From contig WHUX01000188.1 of assembly GCA_015179025.1 (NCBI GenBank), positions 1 through 64,000 of the forward strand: a stretch of DNA of 64,000 nt, given 5' to 3'. Made by a program: the position numbers and the translations under genes. This DNA is from Terfezia claveryi (taxonomy: Eukaryota; Ascomycota; Pezizomycetes; Pezizales; Pezizaceae). How positions within the stretch are numbered: position 1 is the first letter of the stretch; each line of letters starts with the position of its first letter. The notes under the pieces were generated by a model. That model saw nothing but the letters and a program-made list of their open reading frames with translations, ran no database searches and was not told the origin of the DNA. Shown piece by piece: positions 55,340-64,000 of this stretch.

Positions 55340-58303
55340 CTATCACCTCCGGAATTATCTTAAAATGAGGTCTTGAACCTGAACATGCAGAACAAGCTAC
55401 CAAATAAGCTAAAACCCAAACATCCTTATCGATTGCCTTCTAGCACTGCTCATTAGGGTACTCAAGTAAGGTAACAAGTAAGGCAGATGTAGATGGCACC
55501 TTAATATCCCCTATGCCTACTAAATTTATATATAAAGCTTGCATATTAGCTAAATCTGTAAATGCAGTTCCTCAAAGCCTCCTTTATTCCAGATTAACTC
55601 AGCCATTTAAGCTGATATATAGTGATCTGAGTGGTAAACAATCTCTGCCCTCTTATAGTAACTCTCAATATTATATTACTTTTATTGATAATTTTACTAG
55701 GATGGGCTAAATCTACTTCCTGAGGAATAAATCACCCAATGCCTCAAAGATTATTCAACAATACATTAATCTAGTAGAAAGGTAGTTCTAAACTACTATT
55801 TTAACTCTAGTATTAAACAATAGTAGAGAATATATAGAGGCCAATAAATTTATCAAACCTAAGGGTATAAAACATATCTATATGCCTCCATATTTCTATA
55901 AGTCAAATGGAGTCCCTAAGCAATACAATCAGACTATATAAACAGTAGCTCGCAGCATAATTCTAGACTTGATTAATCCAGATCTAAAGCTCTGAGGAGA
56001 AGCATGCAATACAGCTATGTATTTCCAAAATCGCTTACCCCATTCATAGCTACCTTAGAGCAAAATGCCCTTTGAAATGCTGTATAATAAACAACCTTTA
56101 ATCGCACACTTGAAACCTTTTGGTAGCTTCTACTATGTATATATTATTGAAGAACGATAACTGCTTGGCAGTAAGTTTCAACTATGAGCAGAAAGAACTA
56201 TACTCGTTAGTTTTAGAGACAGCCCTTCCATCTACAGAGTTTAGCTTGCCACTAACAAGCAAATATTTACTGTGAAGGCTTTACTATACATATTTGTCCA
56301 GCCTAAGAATACTGGTAACATACCAATCATACCCACTATAGGGTGGACTACCAATCTAGTTGAGTGCTTACTAGCTGAGTATTTACTAGCTGACTATATA
56401 CTAACTGAGTATATACTAGCCGTTCCCACTTTAAGGCTAGCTACCTAGCCAATTGCTCCAAAACCTACCATATCCACTGATTCCTCCAATATAAGGCACT
56501 CCTTACTTGTGACTACACTTGCAGCTAATGAAGCAGAACCTAAAATGTTCAAGTAAGTAATGGAGTGTGTGGACTCTCCCCGATTATATTTTGCCATACA
56601 GGAAGAGCTACAAACTCTGGCAGATCAATTAGTATAGACAGTCATACCTTTACTCACTCTAAAGCATAATATTATAGGCTGTAAATAGGTCTACAAGATT
56701 AAGAGAGATTTATTAAGCACATCAGGAAAGAAAATAGTTTGTCTCCAGTGTCTCTAGAGACAGTATTGCCACTGGAGACAAGGTGTGTCTCCACGATTGG
56801 CAGAATGTCTCCCAGTGTCTCCTGAAGACACTGGGAGACACTGGGAGACACATGGGAGACACTCAGGAGACACCTAGAAGACATAAAAGACACAAAAGAC
56901 ACCAGAGACAACCCTGTCTCTTGGAGACACCACCTGGCGTCCCGATGCCACTTTTTTCTTGCTGATGCAATATAAGCTGTTATAAAGCTAGGCTGGTAGT
57001 ATAAGAATTCTCTCAACAACTTGGAATAGATTTTGATGAGATTTTCTCTCCAGTTGTAAGATATGATTCCCTAAGATTACTAATTGCACTTTTAGTCTCT
57101 CTAAGTTGGCCTTAGCCTGATTAGTTAGATATAATGGGGGCTTTCCTATATAGATTTTTATAGGAAGAGATCTATATGAAGCTTCCACCTAACTATGCAG
57201 AATTGAGGTCTTCCACTAACAGCAATTAAAGACAATGTATACGTCTTTATAGGTCCATTTATAGACTCAAACAGTCACCCTACCAATAGTACCAGAGATT
57301 GACCAGATTTCTTATACTATTAGTATACATAACTACAAACTTTGATCTATGTGTCCTTATACATATGGAACTTCAAATCATTATCACCATCTATGTGAAT
57401 AATATTCCTATTATGGGGCCTAACTTACTAGAAAGAGAGAAACTGAAGAGTTTGCTAAAGAGTAAGTTCAAACTGAGCAAACTTGGTTCTCTTAGCTGGT
57501 TACTAGGCATCTGGATAATCTGGCAAACAGACTGCGTTACCTTATCACAAAGGACATATATCGACCAATTAGTTCTTAAATTCGACATGCAACTTAAAGA
57601 CTGCAACCTGATCTCTCTTACCTTGGATCCTTATACAGATCTGTTAAAGGCTCAAGAACGAAATGATCTTGTAGACCTATCTTACTATAGGTAAATAATT
57701 GGATCCCTCATATACCTTGTAATTAGAACTAGGCCTGACCTTGCCTTTACTATCTCTGCAATATCTCAATTCTTGTCCAAACCCATAAAAGACTATATGG
57801 GTATTATCAAAAAGACTCTCCACTATCTTAAAGGAATGAGAGATCTTACTTTTACCTATAAGAAACTAAAGAACAATACTTTGGTAAGCTTATCAGGCTG
57901 GTCAGACTTAGACTTTACAGGTGATAAGAATGACTGAAAATCAACTATGGGAAACATATTCCAGGTAGCTGGCAATGCAATCTGCTGGAGATTAGTAAAG
58001 CAATAATGTATATCTACCTCTATGGTCAAGGCTAAATATATCACTTCTTCTACCTCATCTAAGCAGTAGATTTGGTTGTAGAATACTCTGGCAGAACTTC
58101 AAGTTGACATGTCTTGTACAATCAGTACCGACAATAATAAGTCAATTGATCTAACCGATAATCCCTATATTAGCAATAAGAGTAAGTATATAGATATTGC
58201 CTTTCACTATATCAGAGATTTGGTAGAGACAGGCAAGATTAATGTTCTTTGGGTACCCAGTATTTGCAACCTTACTGATATTTGTACAAAGCTGCTCAAA
58301 TGA
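55340..58303 (+). pseudogene. Copia pol relic (integrase, reverse transcriptase, RNase H)
   Basis: Integrase core segments are LIYSDLSGKQSLPS, YYITFIDNFTR, NNSREYIEANKF and MPPYFYKSNGV. Reverse transcriptase segments are VYKIKRD, YKARLV, LGIDFDEIFSPVVRYDSLRL, IIITIYVNNIPIMG (the YVDD box is YVNN) and LGSLSWLLGI. The RNase H end includes RPDLAFTISAISQFLSKP, HYLKGMRDLTF, SDLDFTGDK and KYIDIAFHYIRDLVE. It is interrupted by numerous TAG/TGA/TAA stops. The D-to-N changes in the catalytic box alone would inactivate it. Confidence 0.85.
56720..56967. mobile_element. Short CATCAG/CTGATG element with CA duplication, inserted in copia pol
   Basis: The 248-bp element begins CATCAGGAAAGAAAATAG and ends CTTTTTTCTTGCTGATG, with CA before (56718-56719) and after (56968-56969). 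Taking out the element and one CA restores the reading frame between the RDLLS and YKARLV parts of copia reverse transcriptase, which fixes the boundaries. It is closely similar to 45663-45982 but lacks that copy's internal duplication. Confidence 0.9.
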
Positions 58304-58480
58304 TCTAAATTTCTTAATTTAGGAATCAAATAATGTAAACAAGCTAAAGCACTCTTTTACTTGCATTTTTCCCACTAGGTTTTTGAGGTTTTTAATAAGA
58401 CTTATCATGCTTGTCTTGCTAGCAGTATTTGATGAGGAAAAGTATTGAAAAGCATATGAGTCATATGTTGTAGTGAGATA

Positions 58481-59560
58481 CTCAGACTCACATAGCTATA
58501 GATATCATTATAGCTACACTTATAATATGATATACTCATGCCACTTATATCATGGACAATATGTCACTCATACTTGATATTATAGTGATAACATTTATAA
58601 AGAGTGAAAGGATATTCACTCCCACTATATACTATCAAGATATCAAATGAAGGTTTGATGAGAAATATACACTGACTGATATAGACCATATTCCAAATGT
58701 CCCTATTATTTCCTGTAAAGCTGCACTAGAAGCCCTTAAACTTCTTCATCTCTTTATCTTCAAAGTCCTCATATCAATTTACAAAAGTTAGGGAAGCTCA
58801 CTTGCTTTTTCTTCCTCTAATTATCCTTAACCTCTAACATTTCCAGTCTGTAAGCTAGCTGCTGCAACCTCAGGTGGCCATCACTAGCAACAACTTATAG
58901 TCTTTATCGAAGGTTTGCCTCTGGAATGACCAGCTCCTTAGTAAATTTTATGATAGTGTTTTCTTATTCCTTTGCCGGCTGCTCCTTCACCTTACTTGGT
59001 CCTATCACCTTTAACCTTACCAGCTTTCATTCAAGTTGCCTTTTCTTCCTTACACTACTCATATATCTACCAAAACAGAGTATATTAGACTTCTTTATCC
59101 CCTGTCCAGTCAACTTGAGCCAGCACAAAGAGCAGTCCTTCTTACACAACTTTATAGATGTAGATTGCCCAGATTGTTCAGGAAGGAATTGCTAGTAGCA
59201 TGACTAGCCAAGTTGAATTTAACATGTAGGTCAGAGCAGGAACAGAAATAATAAGGACAAGCGAATTACAGAAATGTAAAAGCCTAAGAATATAGCAACT
59301 GCAGAGTAATATGTTAGAACCCCATACTGAGTATATAAAAAAACAAAAGGCTATAGAGTATGGGTGTAATGTACAGAATACTAGTATAGTATTACAGAAT
59401 ACTAGCATGGTGTACCAAAAGAGGAGTAGTACAATTCCTAAAATGGCAGGCAGTCTGCAAGACCAGAAATAGAAGGGGCCAAATCAGGATTGACTAGTGT
59501 AACTTCCCAAAAAGATAATTAAACAATACCATAGAAAATAATTACATATTGCCTGTTTAG
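58481..59560. other. No supported gene
   Basis: AT-rich. The 89-codon frame at 58926-59195 lacks an identifiable domain. ACAGAATACTAGYATRGT is repeated twice near 59370-59415. Confidence 0.35.
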
Positions 59561-59564
59561 TGCT

Positions 59565-59800
59565 GCAATGGGAGACTTTATCACGGGGTCTTCTACCACA
59601 GTAAATTGGCACTAAACCTGCTAGCGTAGTTACTACCTTTTATGATCTAGTGCTAAGGAGATGATCTCATGCCTCAGTCTGGGACTATACACCTCCGAAA
59701 TCATCTCCGAAATCATCTCCGGTGCCAAGATTCCCGGAGATGTTAGTGTGTGCATAGCCTGTTTTGGAGGTACTAGCGTTGTTATGAGCTGCATTTCATA
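59565..59800 (+). repeat. Cluster of two dispersed repeat relics
   Basis: 59568-59640 contains AATTGGCACTAAACCTGCTA then GCGTAGT, related to 6.95 kb and 50.80 kb. 59690-59800 contains the 12-bp unit GAAATCATCTCC and GTGCCAAGATTCC, related to 8.68-8.84 kb. Confidence 0.6.
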
Positions 59801-59879
59801 TATTTTTTTTTTTTTTTTTCTATGATAAGAGCAAATACTGACACAGAACAACAGCACTTTGTTTAGCCCATACCTTTGC

Positions 59880-60060
59880 TTTGCTCCGCCCAGCTCCACA
59901 ATGCCCAGAGCAGACCTTTCAGAGCTATAAAACCTTTCTCTGGCTCATAAAATCCTGCTCAAGGTCATATAATCTTGCTCCAGCTCATCTACTCCTGCTC
60001 CAGTCCAGCTCCAGTCCTGCTCCAGGTCATACAATCCTGCTCGGGTATAGAGGTATTCCA
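59880..60060 (+). repeat. Irregular repeats of CCTGCTCCAGGTCATA type
   Basis: About eight imperfect units built from TCCTGCTC, CAGCTC and GGTCATAYAATC occur. Non-coding. Confidence 0.6.
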
Positions 60061-60107
60061 CTCCTAGTGGAGAGAACATACACTATAGGATTGAATATTG
60101 ATAGCCG

Positions 60108-62940
60108 AGTATTCAGACATCTCCGGCATGCGAATTCACACGTCTCCAGCATGCGTATTCAAATATCTCAAACATGAGTATTGTTATGAATCGGTGGCGG
60201 GGCAAGGCCAGCACTCGCGTAAGTGGGCTTACGCGGGTGTCGGGGGTCAGCTAGGAGGGCTACGAGCTAGGGGCGAGACCAGAGCTCCAACAAGGCCAGT
60301 GTCGAGCGGGACGACATATCCAAACCACCGATGGGAGGGGAGGCAGGAGCGAGCAGGGCGAGGCAGGCACGAGCAAGGCAAGCAGGGCAAGCGAGGCGAG
60401 CAGGCGACTTGGGCGAGACCAGAGTCTAGATGGGGCGACGGGGACTTGGGCGAAACCAGAGTCTAATGGGAGGCGACATATCCAAATGCAGGTGCGAGGC
60501 AGTCTGAGCTACACTCGAGCAGATATTCGGGAAAGAGGTATTTATTGCCTAGAGCAACTAGATACAGGACATGATGGAGAGAATCAGACATCTCGAACAT
60601 GCGAATTCAGACATCTCCGGCATGAGCATTCAGACATCTCCGGCATGAGCATTCAGACATCTCGAATATGCGAATTCAGATATCTCCGGCATGAGCATTC
60701 AGACATCTCCGGCATGAGCATTCAGACATCTCGAACATGCGAATTCAGACATCTCCGGCATGAGCATTCAGACATCTCCGGCATGAGCATTCAGACATCT
60801 CGAACATGCGAATTCAGACATCTCGAATATGCGAATTCAGATATCTCCGGCATGAGCATTCAGACATATCCGGCATGAGCATTCAGACATCTCGAACATG
60901 CGAATTCAGACATCTCCGGCATGAGCATTCAGACATCTCCGGCATGAGCATTCAGACATCTCGAACATGCGAATTCACACATCTCCGGCATGAGCATTCA
61001 GACATCTCCGGCATGAGCATTCAGACATCTCCGGCATGAGCATTCAGATATCTCGAACATGCGAATTCACACATCTCTGGCATGAGCATTCACACATCTC
61101 CAGCAGGAGCATTCAGACATCTCGAACATGCGAATTCACACATCTCCAGCGAACATGCGTATTCAGACATCTCCGGCATGAGAATTCAGACATCTCCGGC
61201 ATGAGCATTCAGACATCTCCGGCATGAGCATTCAGACATCTCCGGCATGAGCATTCAGATATCTCGAACATGCGAATTCACACATCTCCGGCATGAGCAT
61301 TCACACATCTCCAGCATGAGCATTCAGACATCTCGAACATGCGAATTCAGACATCTCCGGCATGAGCATTCAGACATCTCCGGCATGAGAATTCAGACAT
61401 CTCCGGCATGAGCATTCAGACATCTCCGGCATGAGCATTCAGATATCTCGAACATGCGAATTCAGACATCTCCGGCCTGAGCATTCAGACATCTCCGGCA
61501 TGAGTATTCAGACATCTCCGGCATGAGAATTCAGACATCTCGAACATGCGAATTCAGACATCTCCGGCATGAGCATTCAGACATCTCGAAGCTGCGAATT
61601 CAGACATCTCCGGCATGAGCATTCAGACATCTCGAACATGCGCATTCAAATATCTCGAACATGCGAATTCAGACATCTCCGGCATGAGCATTCAGACATC
61701 TCCGGCATGCGAATTCAGACATCTCGAACATGCGAATTCAGACATCTCCGGCATGAGCATTCAGACATCTCCGGCATGAGAATTCAGACATCTCGAACAT
61801 GCGAATTCAGACATCTCCGGCATGAGCATTCAGACATCTCGAAGCTGCGAATTCAGACATCTCCGGCATGAGCATTCAGACATCTCGAACATGCGCATTC
61901 AAATATCTCGAACATGCGAATTCAGACATCTCCGGCATGAGCATTCAGACATCTCCGGCATGAGCATTCAGACATCTCCGGCATGAGCATTCAGATATCT
62001 CGAACATGCGAATTCACACATCTCCGGCATGAGCATTCACACATCTCCAGCATGAGCATTCAGACATCTCGAACATGCGTATTCAGACATCTCCGGCATG
62101 AGAATTCAGACATCTCCGGCATGAGCATTCAGACATCTCCGGCATGAGCATTCAGACATCTCGAACATGCGAATTCACACATCTCCGGCATGAGCATTCA
62201 GACATCTCCGGCATGAGCATTCAGACATCTCGAACATGCGAATTCACACATCTCCGGCATGAGCATTCAGACATCTCCGGCATGAGCATTCAGATATCTC
62301 GAACATGCGAATTCAGACATCTCCGGCCTGAGCATTCAGACATCTCCGGCATGAGTATTCAGACATCTCCGGCATGAGAATTCAGACATCTCGAACATGC
62401 GAATTCAGACATCTCCGGCATGAGCATTCAGACATCTCGAAGCTGCGAATTCAGACATCTCCGGCATGAGCATTCAGACATCTCGAACATGCGCATTCAA
62501 ATATCTCGAACATGCGAATTCAGACATCTCCGGCATGAGCATTCAGACATCTCCGGCATGCGAATTCAGACATCTCCGGCATGAGCATTCAGACATCTCC
62601 GGCATGAGAATTCAGACATCTCCGGCATGAGTATTCAGACATCTCCGGCATGAGCATTCAGACATCTCCGGCATGAGCATTCACACATCTCGAATATGCG
62701 TATTCAGACATCTCCGGCATGAGCATTTAGACATCTCGAACATGCGAATTCAGACATCTCCGGCATGAGCATTCACACATCTCGAATATGCGAATTCGGA
62801 TATCTCCGGCATGAGCATTCAGACATCTCCGGCATGAGCATTCAGACATCTCGAGACTCTCCGGCATGAGCATTCACACATCTCCGGCATGAGAATTCAG
62901 ATATCTCCGGCATGAGCATTCAGACATCTCCGGCATGTGT
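60108..62940 (+). repeat. Large 23-bp minisatellite with higher-order structure
   Basis: There are two main unit types: A = CATTCAGACATCTCCGGCAT then GAG, and B = AATTCAGACATCTCGAACAT then GCG. Rough copy number is 120 (length divided by 23, less an insert at about 60186-60585). Longer blocks recur, for example a set containing CGAAGCTGCGAATTCAGACA at about 61586, 61839 and 62427. Because 23 is not a multiple of 3, three units give a 23-residue period, which explains the HLRHEHSDISG-type ORFs. I do not regard these as genes. Confidence 0.95.
60186..60585. other. GC-rich insert within the minisatellite
   Basis: About 400 bp unlike its surroundings splits the first four or so units from the main array. 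It contains GCGTAAGTGGGCTTACGC (an inverted repeat) and two copies each of GGGCGAGACCAGAG-like and CGACATATCCAAA segments. The start TGTTATGAATCGG could be an LTR start. No target duplication was found. Confidence 0.5.
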
Positions 62941-64000
62941 ATTCATGCTCGGGCTAGATTCTGTCCAATATGGTCCGGATGCTTGCTTCTAGATCCTCAG
63001 AGCGAGCTGAACGAGCTCTATAACTACCAAACAAACGAGCCTATATTGCTGCGAGTGAGCTTATATTGCCCCGAGCTTATATTGCTCCGTGCATTCAACT
63101 ACCACTGTATTATACTCTTGGAGCAGTGATTTGCTCCTAGAGCAGGATTTTCTTTAGCTATTCTTTTTAACCTGTGAACTAGGGAGCTAGCAAGCTATTC
63201 CGGAGTTCAGGTGTACATGGGGGGGGGGGGGGGGGTCATGAGCGCTAATACATAGGATATCAACTATCCACTTCTTGGAGCAGCGATTTGCTCCCGGAGC
63301 AAGATTTTCTTTGGCTATCTGATTAACCTGTGAATTAGGGAGCTAGCAAGCTATTCCGGAGTTCAGGTGTACATTTATGATAGTTGGGGGGGGGGGCAAG
63401 AGGGGAGGTTAGAAGCGCCTAGACATAGGATATCAACTATACAGTGTTACAGTCTTGAAGCAGCGATTTGATCAGCAATTGGGCACAAGTGGATCTATTT
63501 CTAGAGGAATAGGGCAGTATGGGCTCGCTCGGGGCAGTATGGGCTTGCTGGGAGCAGTATAAGCTCGCTCGCAGCAGTATAGGCTTGTATAACTTCGGTA
63601 CGAATTGCCACCCAGACTTAGCCACTTCCCCACCAAGGCTTACAACTTAAAAAATCCACCGCAACTCAAATACTTCTTCTCCTTTGGTTTCTCCAACCAT
63701 ATCAATGAGCGGAAACCCTCTCCTCCACAAACGAGTTAGATAACCAAGTCTCTTTCCAAAATCGAAAAACCCCGACGAGATAATTACTCATTGCTGCTAA
63801 TTATGATGTGTTGGCTCGGCCATAGTTTTTATTTGTAATTATTAATTTTTTGTATGGGAGACCGGTTCGGAATAGTGCCTTGGCGCGTGGCACCAAAATC
63901 GCATGTGTCGCTGTGTAGTTTTATGAGGTTTGTGCCAACCAGATAAACAACTCCAAATTAATTGTAAGCCGACGGAGGCCTTCTAGTATTGTATGAAGAT
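62941..64000. repeat. Tandem and dispersed repeats at the window's right end
   Basis: A block of about 160 bp (GGAGCAGYGATTTGCTCC...GGGAGCTAGCAAGCTATTCC...ATAGGATATCAACTAT) occurs twice, near 63118-63270 and 63279-63440. Each contains a G-run (18 G at about 63219-63236 in the first). AGCTTATATTGCYSCGAG repeats lie at 63035-63090 and related GCAGTATRGGCTYGCT units at 63510-63590. No gene is seen to the end of the window. Confidence 0.6.

Larger units (their letters stand above)
55296..58480 (+). mobile_element. Decayed, internally deleted Ty1/copia element
   Basis: A short repeat TTGAAAAGTATATGAGTTAT occurs at 55296-55315 and in similar form near 58447-58466. The first is directly followed by TGGTATCAACCTC, which resembles the initiator-Met primer site of copia elements. 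Integrase sequence follows almost at once, so gag and protease are missing. The element is further split by a 248-bp CATCAG insertion. Confidence 0.7.

Noticed and set aside
60486..62377. Series of plus-strand ORFs with a 23-residue repeat (HLRHEHSDISG type)
   Set aside because: They are forced by the 23-bp tandem unit having no stop in its plus-strand frames. Starts and ends fall at random unit variants, with no signal peptide or conserved start.
60590..62940. Resemblance to a CRISPR array
   Set aside because: There are no unique spacers; the units are contiguous variants of one 23-mer, and the genome is eukaryotic.

Overview
This window looks like a transposon-rich, probably subtelomeric or otherwise gene-poor stretch of a filamentous ascomycete chromosome (Eurotiales-like). 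The evidence is short introns of about 50-100 nt with GTRAGT donors and CTAAC/CTGAC-type branch sites, fungal-restricted protein families (DUF7726-type, fungal HNH, fungal IRG-like GTPase), a chromodomain Ty3/gypsy element, Ty1/copia and Tad-like LINE relics, and many in-frame TAG stops that fit CpA-to-TpA (RIP-type) mutation.

Layout. 1-5.1 kb: a kinase-like gene, a LINE relic and an HNH-nuclease gene. 5.4-6.0 kb: two minisatellites. 6.5 kb: a small orphan ORF with a plausible promoter. 7.1-9.1 kb: a TIR element enclosing a foldback structure. 9.1-14.6 kb: copia LTR and gag relics, a minisatellite-bearing dispersed repeat, a tRNA-Met-like fragment and a coiled-coil pseudogene. 14.9-23.6 kb is the most gene-like part: a decayed membrane-protein gene, a two-exon DUF7726-type gene, and a divergent pair made of a 186-aa membrane protein and an unrecognised six-exon 577-aa protein. 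24-30.5 kb: foldback elements, one of them split by a hAT-like element. 32-44.4 kb: two nested copies of one chromodomain gypsy family in opposite orientation, each with its own 5-bp target duplication. 44.7-47.4 kb: a copia solo LTR and a palindromic repeat. 48.6-50.0 kb: an IRG-like GTPase gene. 51-59 kb: dispersed repeats, AT-rich gene relics and a decayed copia pol. 60.1-62.9 kb: a 23-bp minisatellite of roughly 120 units, a second small copy of which lies at 5.8 kb.

The least expected signal is a set of elements ending CATCA.../...TGATG with 2-bp target duplications. Three copies have both ends defined (TT at 26.4/30.5 kb, AT at 45.7 kb, CA at 56.7 kb). Two have an independent check on the empty site, and two further right ends are visible. 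They have different interiors but share a terminal module (short GC palindrome, then T-rich run, then CTGATG), which suggests one non-autonomous DNA transposon group. No transposase for it is visible here.

Most other open frames in the window are read-through of tandem repeats, antisense shadows or fragments. Intron and start choices below were made by eye and checked only for frame consistency.
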